Positions 1-7,782 of a stretch of 50,270 nucleotides of DNA are shown here, piece after piece (positions within the stretch are counted from its first letter, which is position 1; each line of letters starts with the position of its first letter). Both the position numbers and the translations under genes were made by a program. Origin of the DNA: Bacteriovoracales bacterium (lineage in GTDB: Bacteria; Bdellovibrionota; Bacteriovoracia; Bacteriovoracales; Bacteriovoracaceae). The stretch covers positions 1 through 50,270 of the forward strand of contig JAPONP010000067.1 in assembly GCA_026713835.1 (NCBI GenBank). Direction: 5' to 3'. Below the pieces are notes generated by a model that saw nothing but the letters and a program-made list of their open reading frames with translations, was not told the origin of the DNA and ran no database searches.

Positions 1-152
1 ATTGCAACCGGCTGCAATTGTGCCGGGCTTCGTCTTTAAGCAAAAAATGCCCTCAACGTGCCACAAGCACGCCTTCAGACATTTTTTGCTTTCATCCTTG
101 CCGGGCACAATCTCGCTCGCTTTCATCACGAAGGTTGTTTTGGGATAGGCTC
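1..152. mobile_element. Family A palindromic element, copy A1 (left end outside the window)
   Basis: This is about 97% identical (5 differences in 152 bases) to the complete copy at 19561-19736; its first 24 bases lie before the window. Nested inverted repeats are visible: ATTGCA/TGCAAT (1-6, 13-18), ATTGTGCCGGGC against GCCGGGCACAAT (17-28, 100-111, one mismatch), AAGCAAAAAATG against CATTTTTTGCTT (38-49, 80-91, perfect) and CGTGC/GCACG (57-61, 67-71). The right end is GGATAGGCTC. It carries no transposase, so it is MITE-like. It ends 6 bases before the rlmE start codon and therefore forms that gene's whole visible leader. Confidence 0.85.
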
Positions 153-158
153 TAAATC

Positions 159-758
159 ATGTCTTTTAAAGTTAAGGATCACTTTTATAAAAAGGCCAAA
201 AAAGAAAAATATCTGGCCAGGAGCGTTTATAAACTCGAAGAAATCGATAAAAAATTCAAGATTTTGCAAAGAGGGATGAGGGTATTGGATTTGGGTTATC
301 ACCCCGGGTCTTGGGCCCAATATGCTTCAAAAGTGGTCGCTGAAAGGGGTCTTGTGGTTGGGGTCGATTTAAGACCCGGGGGGCCGAGGTTGGGCCAACT
401 CAAAAATGTCAAAACATACCAAAATGACGTTTATACCCTTTGCTCCCCGGAAGATGTGGAAGAGAAGACCCCGTTTGATGTGGTTCTTTCCGATATGGCG
501 CCTAAGACGACCGGAATTAAATCCGTAGATCAGGCCAAAAGTCTCGAATTGGTTAAACGGGCCTTCGATCTCATGCCTACTTTTTTAAGACCCGGAGGAG
601 ATGCCGTGGCCAAGGTTTTTGAGGGCCCCGAGTCCCATCTTTTCATGGCGCAAATAGGGAAACAATTCGATTGGGTGGGAAATTTTAAACCTCAATCGAC
701 TCGATCCGTTAGCAAGGAATTTTTTATCGTGATGAAGGGCTTTTGCCCGCCGGCGTGA
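159..758 (+). CDS. rlmE: 23S rRNA (uridine-2552 2'-O) methyltransferase RlmE (FtsJ/RrmJ)
   Basis: This 199-residue protein matches the compact RlmE family (about 200 residues). The SAM-binding motif I is DLGYHPGSWAQ at residues 44-54, a variant of the usual DLGAAPGGWSQ. The catalytic K-D-K-E tetrad of the family appears complete as K25, D112 (in LSDMAP), K152 (AKVFEG) and E187. By family knowledge it methylates the ribose of U2552 in the 23S A-loop, using S-adenosylmethionine, late in 50S assembly. The ATG lies 6 bases after a family A repeat whose end contains GGATAGG, at a spacing of 9 that could act as a weak ribosome-binding site. No other leader exists in the window. Confidence 0.92.
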   Translation: MSFKVKDHFYKKAKKEKYLARSVYKLEEIDKKFKILQRGMRVLDLGYHPGSWAQYASKVVAERGLVVGVDLRPGGPRLGQLKNVKTYQNDVYTLCSPEDVEEKTPFDVVLSDMAPKTTGIKSVDQAKSLELVKRAFDLMPTFLRPGGDAVAKVFEGPESHLFMAQIGKQFDWVGNFKPQSTRSVSKEFFIVMKGFCPPA

Positions 759-847
759 TGCGGCGCGACGTTTCTAGAAAGAGGGGATTTCTGGGCCGCT
801 TTAAGGAGGGAAAACGGGGCGATACCTCAATTTTTCTTGCTCAATAA
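758..847 (+). CDS. Possible 29-residue ORF coupled to rlmE (doubtful)
   Basis: An ATG overlaps the rlmE stop codon (TGATG) and opens a 29-codon frame of basic composition, beginning MRRDVSRKRG and ending in TAA at 845-847. No Shine-Dalgarno precedes it, but translational coupling would be possible. The rest of the 128-base rlmE-lepB gap shows nothing I recognise. I cannot assign a function, and a chance frame is at least as likely as a real peptide. Confidence 0.2.
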   Translation: MRRDVSRKRGFLGRFKEGKRGDTSIFLAQ

Positions 848-886
848 GGAGTCATTTGCGATAGTGGTGAACACTCTTCGCTAGTC

Positions 887-1726
887 TTGGGATTGAAAGG
901 GTCTATCTTGGGTCGTTTTCTTCATTGGTTTTCAAAACATCCCGAAGGTTCTCAACCTCAAAAGGAAAGGCTGCCTTTTGGTAAGGAAAGACTTTTTAGG
1001 GAAGTGAGATCCATTTTTGTCATCGTCATCTTCGTGTTTGCCTTTCGATCCGTTTTTTTTGAGCCTTTTCGAATTCCATCGGGTTCGATGATTCCGACCC
1101 TAATGATCGGGGATTTTATCCTCGTCAATAAGTTGGCTTACGGCTTTAAAGTGCCCTTTTCCGATATGTACTCTGACCCCATCTATCTCTATCAAAATGA
1201 AGGCCCAAAGAGAGGTGAGGTCATTGTCTTTAAATATCCAAAAGATGAGAGTTTTAATTATATTAAAAGAGTTGTCGGAGTTCCGGGAGATCGTATCGAA
1301 GTGATCGATAAGGTTCTCTATATCAACAATACTCCGATAGAAACCGTTGAACTTTCTCCTCCAGAATCAAAAGAGATCAAAAACGACTTAGAGGAAAAAT
1401 TTAGGCCACATCATCTTCGATTTTTTCAAACAAAGACCGGAGAGTTTTCACATAAAACGACCATTTGGGAGCATGGTCATTTTACAAAAAGCACCTCTCC
1501 TATCGTCGTTCCTGAAGGAAAGTATTTTGTTATGGGCGATAATCGTGATTTTAGTTCAGACTCTAGGGTGTGGGGATTGGTCGATCACCGCCTTATTAAG
1601 GGGAGGGCATTCTTGGTGTGGTTTTCTTTGAATCCTCCAAATTCGGAAATGGGCCATGAATTTAAGTTTCGGCCCTGGAGAATTGGAACGAGCATTCATA
1701 AAAAACTCAAAGCTACCGGATTATAA
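887..1726 (+). CDS. lepB: Signal peptidase I LepB
   Basis: This is a type I signal peptidase that removes Sec/Tat signal peptides on the periplasmic face of the inner membrane. One hydrophobic anchor spans about residues 42-58, followed by box B IPSGSMIPTL with nucleophile S67. Box D YIKRVVGVPGD contains the general base K127, and box E is GDNRDFSSDSRVWG. Only one membrane segment is seen, against two in E. coli. No ATG exists upstream of S67: the first Met is inside the active site, so a TTG at 887 (or the TTG at 893) must start the gene. No convincing Shine-Dalgarno precedes it; AAGGAG at 846-851 is too far away. The following glycosyltransferase begins one base after its stop. Confidence 0.93.
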   Translation: MGLKGSILGRFLHWFSKHPEGSQPQKERLPFGKERLFREVRSIFVIVIFVFAFRSVFFEPFRIPSGSMIPTLMIGDFILVNKLAYGFKVPFSDMYSDPIYLYQNEGPKRGEVIVFKYPKDESFNYIKRVVGVPGDRIEVIDKVLYINNTPIETVELSPPESKEIKNDLEEKFRPHHLRFFQTKTGEFSHKTTIWEHGHFTKSTSPIVVPEGKYFVMGDNRDFSSDSRVWGLVDHRLIKGRAFLVWFSLNPPNSEMGHEFKFRPWRIGTSIHKKLKATGL

Positions 1727-1727
1727 A

Positions 1728-3083
1728 ATGGTGAAAAGGAAAGAAAGAATCGCCTGTATCTTATCTTTGGAGGGGGCCGATTGGGTATCGTGTAAAACCA
1801 TCGTTCCAAATCTTTTTAAGCTTTATAAAAAAAGCTTTCCCGAAGCCGAAATCAAAACCTTTCACTATGCGGATTCCATGGAGGACTATGAGTATTTTTT
1901 GACCATCAGTGGGCTGGTCGATTTTTTACCGGATAAAATAATTATTTGTGATCATAAACCTCATCCCGCACGTTTGATAAGGAGCTTATTTAAAGAGTTT
2001 GGAGAAGATCGTGTGCCTTCGGTTTATTGTCACCTCTTTGGCGACTTCTCCCTTTATGCACCTCATTGGTGGGATTTAGAATTCTACTTGCAAAGAATGA
2101 ACATTCATTTTATAGCGGCATCTCATAGGCAGGTCAATTTTGTAAAGCAATTTATTGAGGGCGGTGAAGAATTTGTTTCCTATCTTCCTTTTCCCGCCGA
2201 TGATAAAAAATTTTGCTTTTCAAAAGATAAACGCAAATCCGCTCGGAATAAGTTTTTCCCTCATGGGAGAAATGAAACGAGATTTCTTTACTCGGGAAGG
2301 CTCTCGGCTCAAAAAAATACCATCTCCTTGATTCGATCCTTTAAAGATTTTTTGACTTTATCGGGATCAAATGCCTCTCTTCATATCGTAGGATTTTTTG
2401 ATGATTTGGCCTATCCATTTTTTGGGATTCACTACCCTCCGGAACTTAATCGTTACGAATTCTTAGAGGAATTAAACTCCTACGATGATTCCATAAAAAG
2501 TAGAATTGAGTTCGTGGAGAATCTTTCCTCCGATCAATTGATTGATTATTATCAGGCCTGCGATGTACTTGTCAGTACTGGGCTTCATAATGATGAAGAT
2601 TACGGAATGTCTCCGGCAGAGGCCAAGTGTTGTGGAATGTCACTCATTTTATCCAACTGGGGAGGATATGCGTCCTTTTCTCTTCCGGATGCCTTTACCT
2701 CTCTCGTCAATGTTTCCCTCGTGGATTCCTTTTATCAGGTTGATTACAAACATTTTATTAAGTTGCTCATAAAATATGATACGACAAAGAAAACAGATGA
2801 GGATCGAAAGAAGTTATCCTCTATGGCCGTAAAGCGATTTGGCATAGATGGCAATATCCCACATCTTTTGGACATTCACTCTCTCAAAATAAAAAAGTTT
2901 TCTTCTTGGAATAGAAAGTTTCAGAAGTTTTCGGGCTGCTTTAAAAATTCTTCATCAAACCCATTTGGGCTCATCAATTCCCCTAAAAAAAACGAGTTGG
3001 GCCTTAAAGATCTCATAGAGGAGGGATTGCAATCAAAGTCGATTTATAGGAGTTGTTATAATGAATACGTTGACTTTGCTTAA
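1728..3083 (+). CDS. Glycosyltransferase, GT-B fold, family 4-like
   Basis: The 451-residue product has the C-terminal half of a GT4-type glycosyltransferase. SGRLSAQKN at about residues 190-200 matches the usual GRL.KG region, and EDYGMSPAEAKCCGM near residue 290 matches the nucleotide-sugar binding E-x7-E region. It probably transfers a sugar to an envelope glycan; donor and acceptor cannot be read. An in-frame start at 1656 would overlap lepB by 71 bases. I chose ATG 1728, one base after the lepB stop, implying translational coupling. Its 3' end overlaps the next gene by 23 bases, so the two are probably expressed together. Confidence 0.7.
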   Translation: MVKRKERIACILSLEGADWVSCKTIVPNLFKLYKKSFPEAEIKTFHYADSMEDYEYFLTISGLVDFLPDKIIICDHKPHPARLIRSLFKEFGEDRVPSVYCHLFGDFSLYAPHWWDLEFYLQRMNIHFIAASHRQVNFVKQFIEGGEEFVSYLPFPADDKKFCFSKDKRKSARNKFFPHGRNETRFLYSGRLSAQKNTISLIRSFKDFLTLSGSNASLHIVGFFDDLAYPFFGIHYPPELNRYEFLEELNSYDDSIKSRIEFVENLSSDQLIDYYQACDVLVSTGLHNDEDYGMSPAEAKCCGMSLILSNWGGYASFSLPDAFTSLVNVSLVDSFYQVDYKHFIKLLIKYDTTKKTDEDRKKLSSMAVKRFGIDGNIPHLLDIHSLKIKKFSSWNRKFQKFSGCFKNSSSNPFGLINSPKKNELGLKDLIEEGLQSKSIYRSCYNEYVDFA

Positions 3084-4134
3084 ATCTTATCTGGATCGGG
3101 CCAAGAAAGACCTTCAAGGTGGATTGGCATCTTTACAGTGGAAAAGAGAAGAGTTTTGTGACTATTCAAAAAATCCATTTATTAAGAAGGCCCATCCTCA
3201 CTCTTGCGAAATTTTTAATCTTTTAAATCCTCTTTACTTGAGTACTGTAAAAGAATTCGGCACTTTTGCCCGTTGTGATTATATTTTGGTCCGAGATGGT
3301 TTTTTCTCTCTTCTCGATTTTTTTTATCGCTTTGCACGTCCGGGGGGATGCCAAACCATTTTACTCGTTCATGAAAAATTAAAATTCATCGTCCCCAAAA
3401 CTTGGGCCGACCAAGTTCTTACATACAATATCCAAAGAAAAACAAAAGATTCGGGAAGAAGAGCATCCCCTAAGGCCCTCTATCTTTTAGCATCTTCCTG
3501 TGATAGCGATGTCCGGATTAAAACATTTCGCCATAAAATGGCAGAGATCAAACGGGTTTATGGTGAAAATTTAAAAAATATCGATATTAAGATTGGACTA
3601 CTTCTAAGAGATGATCCCTTTTATAATAAGACTAAAGAATCTGTTCATAAGGTCTATTTTCTCCTTAAAGAAGTTTTTGATCAAATTGATTTGAATCATA
3701 CATTTTGCACTTGGAGTGAGATAGAAAAGAGCGGCGATCTTCCTTACTCTTGCTATTATAATATGGCTGAAGAATGTTTGGGACATGGATTTTCCTATAT
3801 CGACCACTTTTTTCTTTATAATCATTGTGACCCTTTCGATGATCGATTGGATAAAGGTAAGCCGGGGGAGGAGATCTTTGAAATGTCCCCGGGATACGAT
3901 ATTCACATCAATCGTTTCGATTTTAAGGCCAATGATCTTTGGGATGAGGTTTTTGAGGTATCGCCCAGGTTGGGTGTCGGGGGGAGAATTTTAAATTCAA
4001 GTTTTATTCCTTATTCGTTTGAATTGGCCGATCGATATATGTTTAATAAAAAATCCGGCTTAAAACTTTCTTCTTCTAGAAAAACATTCACTTCTTTGCC
4101 AAAAGAGCAACGCGAACATCAATATATTCAGTAA
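3061..4134 (+). CDS. Unrecognised protein paired with a glycosyltransferase
   Basis: This 357-residue protein matches no family I recognise. It has no signal peptide or membrane segment and looks cytoplasmic, with mixed alpha/beta composition and many aromatic residues. ATG 3061 is supported by GGAG at 3049-3052 with 8 bases of spacing. The gene starts inside the end of the glycosyltransferase gene, so a role in the same surface-glycan step is a reasonable but unproved inference. A 66-base gap follows, holding a CT-rich tract (4144-4172) of near-tandem TTTCTC units. Confidence 0.6.
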   Translation: MNTLTLLKSYLDRAKKDLQGGLASLQWKREEFCDYSKNPFIKKAHPHSCEIFNLLNPLYLSTVKEFGTFARCDYILVRDGFFSLLDFFYRFARPGGCQTILLVHEKLKFIVPKTWADQVLTYNIQRKTKDSGRRASPKALYLLASSCDSDVRIKTFRHKMAEIKRVYGENLKNIDIKIGLLLRDDPFYNKTKESVHKVYFLLKEVFDQIDLNHTFCTWSEIEKSGDLPYSCYYNMAEECLGHGFSYIDHFFLYNHCDPFDDRLDKGKPGEEIFEMSPGYDIHINRFDFKANDLWDEVFEVSPRLGVGGRILNSSFIPYSFELADRYMFNKKSGLKLSSSRKTFTSLPKEQREHQYIQ

Positions 4135-4200
4135 AAGGGGCCGTTTTCTCTTTCTCTTTCTCTTTTTCTCGACCCAAAATGGCAAATCGGTCGTTGTTTT

Positions 4201-5784
4201 ATGATCCAGTACCAAGAAGAATTACGTGAAAATATAAAGAGGATTATTCCTTTTAATGGGCGTTGCTATATTCAAAAAATCTATAGTTCATCTACACTTA
4301 TTTGTCTTTCTGTACGTTTTTTAGGTAAAGGGTGCTTTTTGTATCTTGGAAGAGGAAATGGAATCGAAGGTTTTTGGGCGGCTTCCAAAAAGATTCCGGC
4401 AGAAATGAGAAGATCGGATAGATTTTTGGAATATCTTAGAAAACATCTTAGTTCAAAAGAAATTTTAGATATTGCTCAAGTTTTCAATGATCGTTGTATT
4501 CAAATAATTTATAGATCACATGGATACGAAAATTCATTTATTTTCTTTTGGAAAGGAAGAAAACTGTATTTTTTAAACTATTTCTTCAATAATAGGATGA
4601 AAAAATTTCAACTGCTTAAATCTTGGTTGGGAAAAGAAATTTTAGAGAAAGAAATATCATTGGATGATCTTTATGAGTCATTACTGGATATTGGGCTTAG
4701 TCAAGATTTTTCCGGTGTTTTAAAAAAATCTAAAACATCTATTGATGAAATAATTGAAATGGAAAAAAGGAAGCTGGTCAAGGTTAATAATTCGAGCAAA
4801 AAATACAAATACCTAAAAAGAAAATATGATCGTATTTGTCATGACTTAAAAAAAATAAAAGATGCTATTCTTTTAAAGGAGAGATTGATATCGAGCGACT
4901 TTTCTTGTGATGACTTAGGGGCCCAATTTGTTTTCAGGGATTTTAAATTGAGACTTGACAAAGATTTAAATCCTTTTCAAAAAAGAGATTTCATCTTTAA
5001 AAAAATTAAGTCATGCGAGAGAGCAAAAAAAATTCTTGACGAAAGAAAGCAGCAAACTGAAAAAGAAATAGAGGCATGGGAGAAGGAGAGAAGCACTTTC
5101 ACTTTTCATGATTTTTCTCAAAAAAAGGTAACTGCTCGCACCTCTAGCAAAAACTGTAATAAAGGCAAGGTAACTGTTCTCCACCCGGATAAGATTGGTA
5201 GGAGGCAACGAGGAGCGACCGAGGCGTGCTTCCTGCACGTCGCAGGAAAGCGACGAGACAGTCGACTGCCAAGGTTGCCGGGGGGTGAGCAGTTACAAAA
5301 AAAGCAAAGCAAGCAAGATCCGTATGGGAAGAAAGAACTCAAAATGATTACGCCCTACTGGATCATCCCGAAAAAAGGAGGATTAAGAGAATTGAAGCTC
5401 AAAAAACCACCCTTTACGATCTTTCGTTTTAAGGAGGGAGGGGACTTTGCTATTGGAAATAATGATGAGGGCAATGATTTTTTGCGATCAAAATGGGGAA
5501 AGAGCGATGATTTATGGTTTCATTTAGAAGGATATCCCGGCCCCCACCTTGTTTTAAAAAAAGAGAATAGAACGGAGAACCTAACGGAATCATTATTAAG
5601 AGTGATTGCCTCCGCTTTAAGAGATTACTCAAAACTTGCGATTAGAGAAATACCTCTCGTTTTTACTCAATTAAAGAATATTAAAGGAGTTCGGGGACAT
5701 AGGGGGAAAGTCACCTATAGGAGAGAAAAATACATAAAAATAGGTTATAATAAGGCATGGAAGGAGAAAACGGAGAGCGAATAA
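4201..5784 (+). CDS. rqcH: RqcH/NFACT-family ribosome quality-control protein with an in-frame repeat insertion
   Basis: The 527-residue protein has the NFACT layout. The N-terminal NFACT-N domain includes LRKHLSSKEI at about residues 79-88 and NDRCI with D97-R98, the pair that in Bacillus RqcH contacts tRNA-Ala. A charged coiled-coil region spans about 185-310. The C-terminal NFACT-R domain spans about 375-520, with DDLWFHLEGYPGPHLVL and NIKGVRGHRGKV. Family members bind obstructed 50S subunits and direct alanine tailing. Residues 310-365 are encoded by a family B mobile element (5128-5296) between coiled coil and NFACT-R; the frame remains open. The N-terminal part is divergent and shorter than usual. 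ATG 4201 has no obvious Shine-Dalgarno. Confidence 0.8.
   Translation: MIQYQEELRENIKRIIPFNGRCYIQKIYSSSTLICLSVRFLGKGCFLYLGRGNGIEGFWAASKKIPAEMRRSDRFLEYLRKHLSSKEILDIAQVFNDRCIQIIYRSHGYENSFIFFWKGRKLYFLNYFFNNRMKKFQLLKSWLGKEILEKEISLDDLYESLLDIGLSQDFSGVLKKSKTSIDEIIEMEKRKLVKVNNSSKKYKYLKRKYDRICHDLKKIKDAILLKERLISSDFSCDDLGAQFVFRDFKLRLDKDLNPFQKRDFIFKKIKSCERAKKILDERKQQTEKEIEAWEKERSTFTFHDFSQKKVTARTSSKNCNKGKVTVLHPDKIGRRQRGATEACFLHVAGKRRDSRLPRLPGGEQLQKKQSKQDPYGKKELKMITPYWIIPKKGGLRELKLKKPPFTIFRFKEGGDFAIGNNDEGNDFLRSKWGKSDDLWFHLEGYPGPHLVLKKENRTENLTESLLRVIASALRDYSKLAIREIPLVFTQLKNIKGVRGHRGKVTYRREKYIKIGYNKAWKEKTESE
5128..5296. mobile_element. Family B palindromic element, copy B1, inserted in frame in rqcH
   Basis: This 169-bp segment begins GTAACTGCTC and ends GAGCAGTTAC. 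Its first 139 bases match 50132-50270 with two differences. It is flanked by AAAAAAAG on both sides (5120-5127 and 5297-5304), a possible 8-bp target duplication, although the tract is A-rich. An internal copy of the end (5170-5188, GTAACTGTTCTCCACCCGG) pairs with the right end (5278-5296) at 16 of 19 positions. A small hairpin (CTTCCTGC and GCAGGAAAG) sits around 5229-5250. Element plus duplication is 177 bp, exactly 59 codons, so the host frame is preserved. The local GC is clearly above that of the host gene. Confidence 0.85.
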
Positions 5785-5785
5785 T

Positions 5786-6616
5786 TTGAAATGCTCTATA
5801 TTCTTAATTTTCCTTTTGTATTCTTTAACCTTGATCGCTTCAGAGCAGAAGGCGCGTCAACTTATTAAAGGATTTGATACGTCGCGATATGCACCACAAA
5901 TTGTCGGTTTAAGAAATTTTAAAGTCGATATTAGAATTGACGGCCTTTCTGAAAAATTATCTCAACAGCTTATTTTTGGTAAAGTCAAAGATGTTTTTTT
6001 TGAAATGTCCTGGTTGAGAGGGAAAGATGATTATTCTAGTTTGAAAAAAGTTGATGTTTTTGGCCTACCGAGCGGGTTTTTTGAAATAAAGTCTGAATTG
6101 GCCAATAATATCTTGCCAAAAATAGATTCCATTGTTCCTCCCAGTTGGTCTGAAAAAATGAAAGATTATAAACTCACGATGACTCTCAATAAAGATGGAA
6201 GCACAACTATTGTGGGAAGAGATCCCCAAGGGGTTAAAGAGGCCAATGAAATTATTTTAGTCTTTGATAATCAAAAAAAACCGAAGAGTTTTATCATGAA
6301 AAAACCGATTGGACTCGAAACGGTTGATCTGGTCTTTTTCAAAAAACCCTGGAGTCGGGGAAAATGGGTGGTGAAGGAGTATCGCGTTAAAAAAAGTCAC
6401 GGCATTCAAAAGATCGAATCCCAAAGTACTTTTCATTACAGGAGGGTTCAGGGTTTTGGTCTTCCGGAAAAAATCGAGACGACGACTAAACAGGTTTTAA
6501 ATCGGCCAAGCCCGGGGAAAAAATCTGAAACCTATGAGAGGAAAGGGGCATCCACCATGAAATTGAGCAATTGGAGGATCAATACCGGGTTAAAAAAGGA
6601 TCATTTTCGCCGTTAA
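5786..6616 (+). CDS. Exported protein of unknown function
   Basis: The 276-residue protein starts at TTG one base after the rqcH stop; the nearby ATG at 5791 is out of frame. A signal peptide is clear: MKCSIFLIFLLYSLTLIAS with likely cleavage before EQKA. The remainder is predicted soluble and beta-rich, with alternating charged and hydrophobic stretches. The size and shape could fit a periplasmic outer-membrane lipoprotein-sorting (LolA-like) fold, but I see no diagnostic motif and do not assign it. It is probably co-transcribed with rqcH. The 183-base gap behind it carries a possible promoter for the Bat operon. Confidence 0.6.
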   Translation: MKCSIFLIFLLYSLTLIASEQKARQLIKGFDTSRYAPQIVGLRNFKVDIRIDGLSEKLSQQLIFGKVKDVFFEMSWLRGKDDYSSLKKVDVFGLPSGFFEIKSELANNILPKIDSIVPPSWSEKMKDYKLTMTLNKDGSTTIVGRDPQGVKEANEIILVFDNQKKPKSFIMKKPIGLETVDLVFFKKPWSRGKWVVKEYRVKKSHGIQKIESQSTFHYRRVQGFGLPEKIETTTKQVLNRPSPGKKSETYERKGASTMKLSNWRINTGLKKDHFRR

Positions 6617-6720
6617 GCACTTTTCCTTTCCCTTTTTCACGGGGGAAATGACGCACCAGGTATCGCTTCCCAAAGGATCGGTTGCCGTGAACTTCCCTTT
6701 AAATTTGACCTCTTTAACAC

Positions 6721-6726
6721 TATAAT
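6721..6726 (+). promoter_or_regulatory. Possible -10 box upstream of the Bat operon
   Basis: A consensus TATAAT lies 74 bases before the moxR start codon. The nearest -35-like TTGACC (6705-6710) is only 10 bases away, too close for a normal sigma-70 promoter, and the sequence at the correct distance (TTTAAA) is weak. I therefore give it low confidence, although this gap is the natural place for the operon promoter. Confidence 0.3.
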
Positions 6727-6799
6727 ATCTCCCGATGATGTGCCTTCTGGGCCATATTCAAGATATTTTTAAATCACCTTAAGCTTGGAGGAGCGACCT

Positions 6800-7750
6800 A
6801 TGCCACAGAAGGCCAGGGAAAGCATATTAAAAACATTATCACAGGCCACAAGGGTCATTTTCGGTCAAGATGATCTTCTTAAGTCCATTATGGCCGCTTT
6901 GGTTTGCGAGGGGCACGTTCTCGTCGAAGGTCTTCCGGGTCTTGGCAAAACCATGAGTATTAGGGCCATTTCAAAGCTTTGTAGCCTACATTTTCAGAGG
7001 ATACAGTTTACACCGGATCTTCTCCCTTCTGATTTAATCGGAACCATGATCTATAATCAGGCTAAAGAAGAGTTTTCGACTAAATTTGGACCGATTTTTA
7101 CCCAACTGTTGTTGGCAGATGAAATCAATCGCTCCCCGGCAAAAGTTCAATCGGCCCTTTTGGAGGCCATGGCCGAGAAACAAGTCACTATTGGGGATAA
7201 AACCCACCCTCTAACCTCTCCATTTGTTGTCTTGGCTACCCAAAATCCTATCGAGCAAGAAGGAACTTATCAGCTCCCCGAGGCCCAAATGGATCGTTTT
7301 ATGATGAAGGTTTATGTCGATTACCCCGATATAAATTCCGAAAAAGAAATTTTAGATCTTAGTAAAGATCCTATTGGCGAACTGGCCCCCTTACTTTCTA
7401 AAGAGCTTCTTTTTCAAGTTCAGGAACACGTTGAGAAAGTTTATGTGGATGAAAAAATCAAAGATTATATCGTTCGTCTTGTCAATGGAACGAGACCGGG
7501 AACTCCTTTCTTTTTAAAAGAGTTTGAGGGGGCGGTTGTTTCAGGGGCATCGCCCAGAGCAAGTTTGTGGCTTTATCGGGTTTCTAAGTTTAAGGCCTTT
7601 ATGGACGGGAAAGAATTTGTTTCCCCTGAAAATGTGATCTCAATCGCTCAGGATATTCTTGCTCACCGAATTATTCTTTCCTACGAAGCAACGGTTGATA
7701 AAGTTAGTGGACGATCGATCGTTTTGAAGATAGCCAATGAATTGGTTTAG
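6800..7750 (+). CDS. MoxR-family AAA+ ATPase of the Bat operon
   Basis: The 316-residue protein is a MoxR AAA+ ATPase. It has Walker A GLPGLGKT (44-51), Walker B LLLADEINRSP with D107-E108, sensor 1 VLATQNPIEQEGTYQLPEAQ, and the arginine-finger region MDRFMM. Family members act as chaperone-like ATPases working with adjacent von Willebrand factor A proteins. The ATG at 6800 has a strong GGAGGAG at 6787-6793 with 6 bases of spacing, so I prefer it to the TTG at 6785. It heads the Bat operon. The stop codon lies in GTTTAGGGATAGGC, which resembles the end of the family A repeat. Confidence 0.92.
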   Translation: MPQKARESILKTLSQATRVIFGQDDLLKSIMAALVCEGHVLVEGLPGLGKTMSIRAISKLCSLHFQRIQFTPDLLPSDLIGTMIYNQAKEEFSTKFGPIFTQLLLADEINRSPAKVQSALLEAMAEKQVTIGDKTHPLTSPFVVLATQNPIEQEGTYQLPEAQMDRFMMKVYVDYPDINSEKEILDLSKDPIGELAPLLSKELLFQVQEHVEKVYVDEKIKDYIVRLVNGTRPGTPFFLKEFEGAVVSGASPRASLWLYRVSKFKAFMDGKEFVSPENVISIAQDILAHRIILSYEATVDKVSGRSIVLKIANELV

Positions 7751-7772
7751 GGATAGGCCCTTAGGATAGGCT
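7751..7772 (+). repeat. Tandem family A end-like motifs after moxR
   Basis: GGATAGGCCC is followed directly by AGGATAGGCT (7763-7772). Both resemble the family A terminus GGATAGGCTC. They lie between the moxR stop and the DUF58 start and contain the only Shine-Dalgarno-like sequence for that gene. They are probably decayed solo ends. Confidence 0.45.
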
Positions 7773-7782
7773 TTTGATAAAG

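Noticed and set aside
58-279. A 73-codon + strand frame starting inside copy A1
   Set aside because: It begins in the repeat and runs out of frame through rlmE, which has full catalytic motifs.
4144-4172. CT-rich TTTCTC tract as a phase-variation repeat
   Set aside because: The units are imperfect, few, and lie outside a coding frame or clear promoter.
5011-5342. Minus-strand frames over the family B insertion
   Set aside because: They are low-complexity shadows of the repeat and rqcH, without start signals or known motifs.
6705-6726. TTGACC and TATAAT as a complete promoter for moxR
   Set aside because: The spacing of 10 bases is too short; only the -10 box is kept as a weak candidate.
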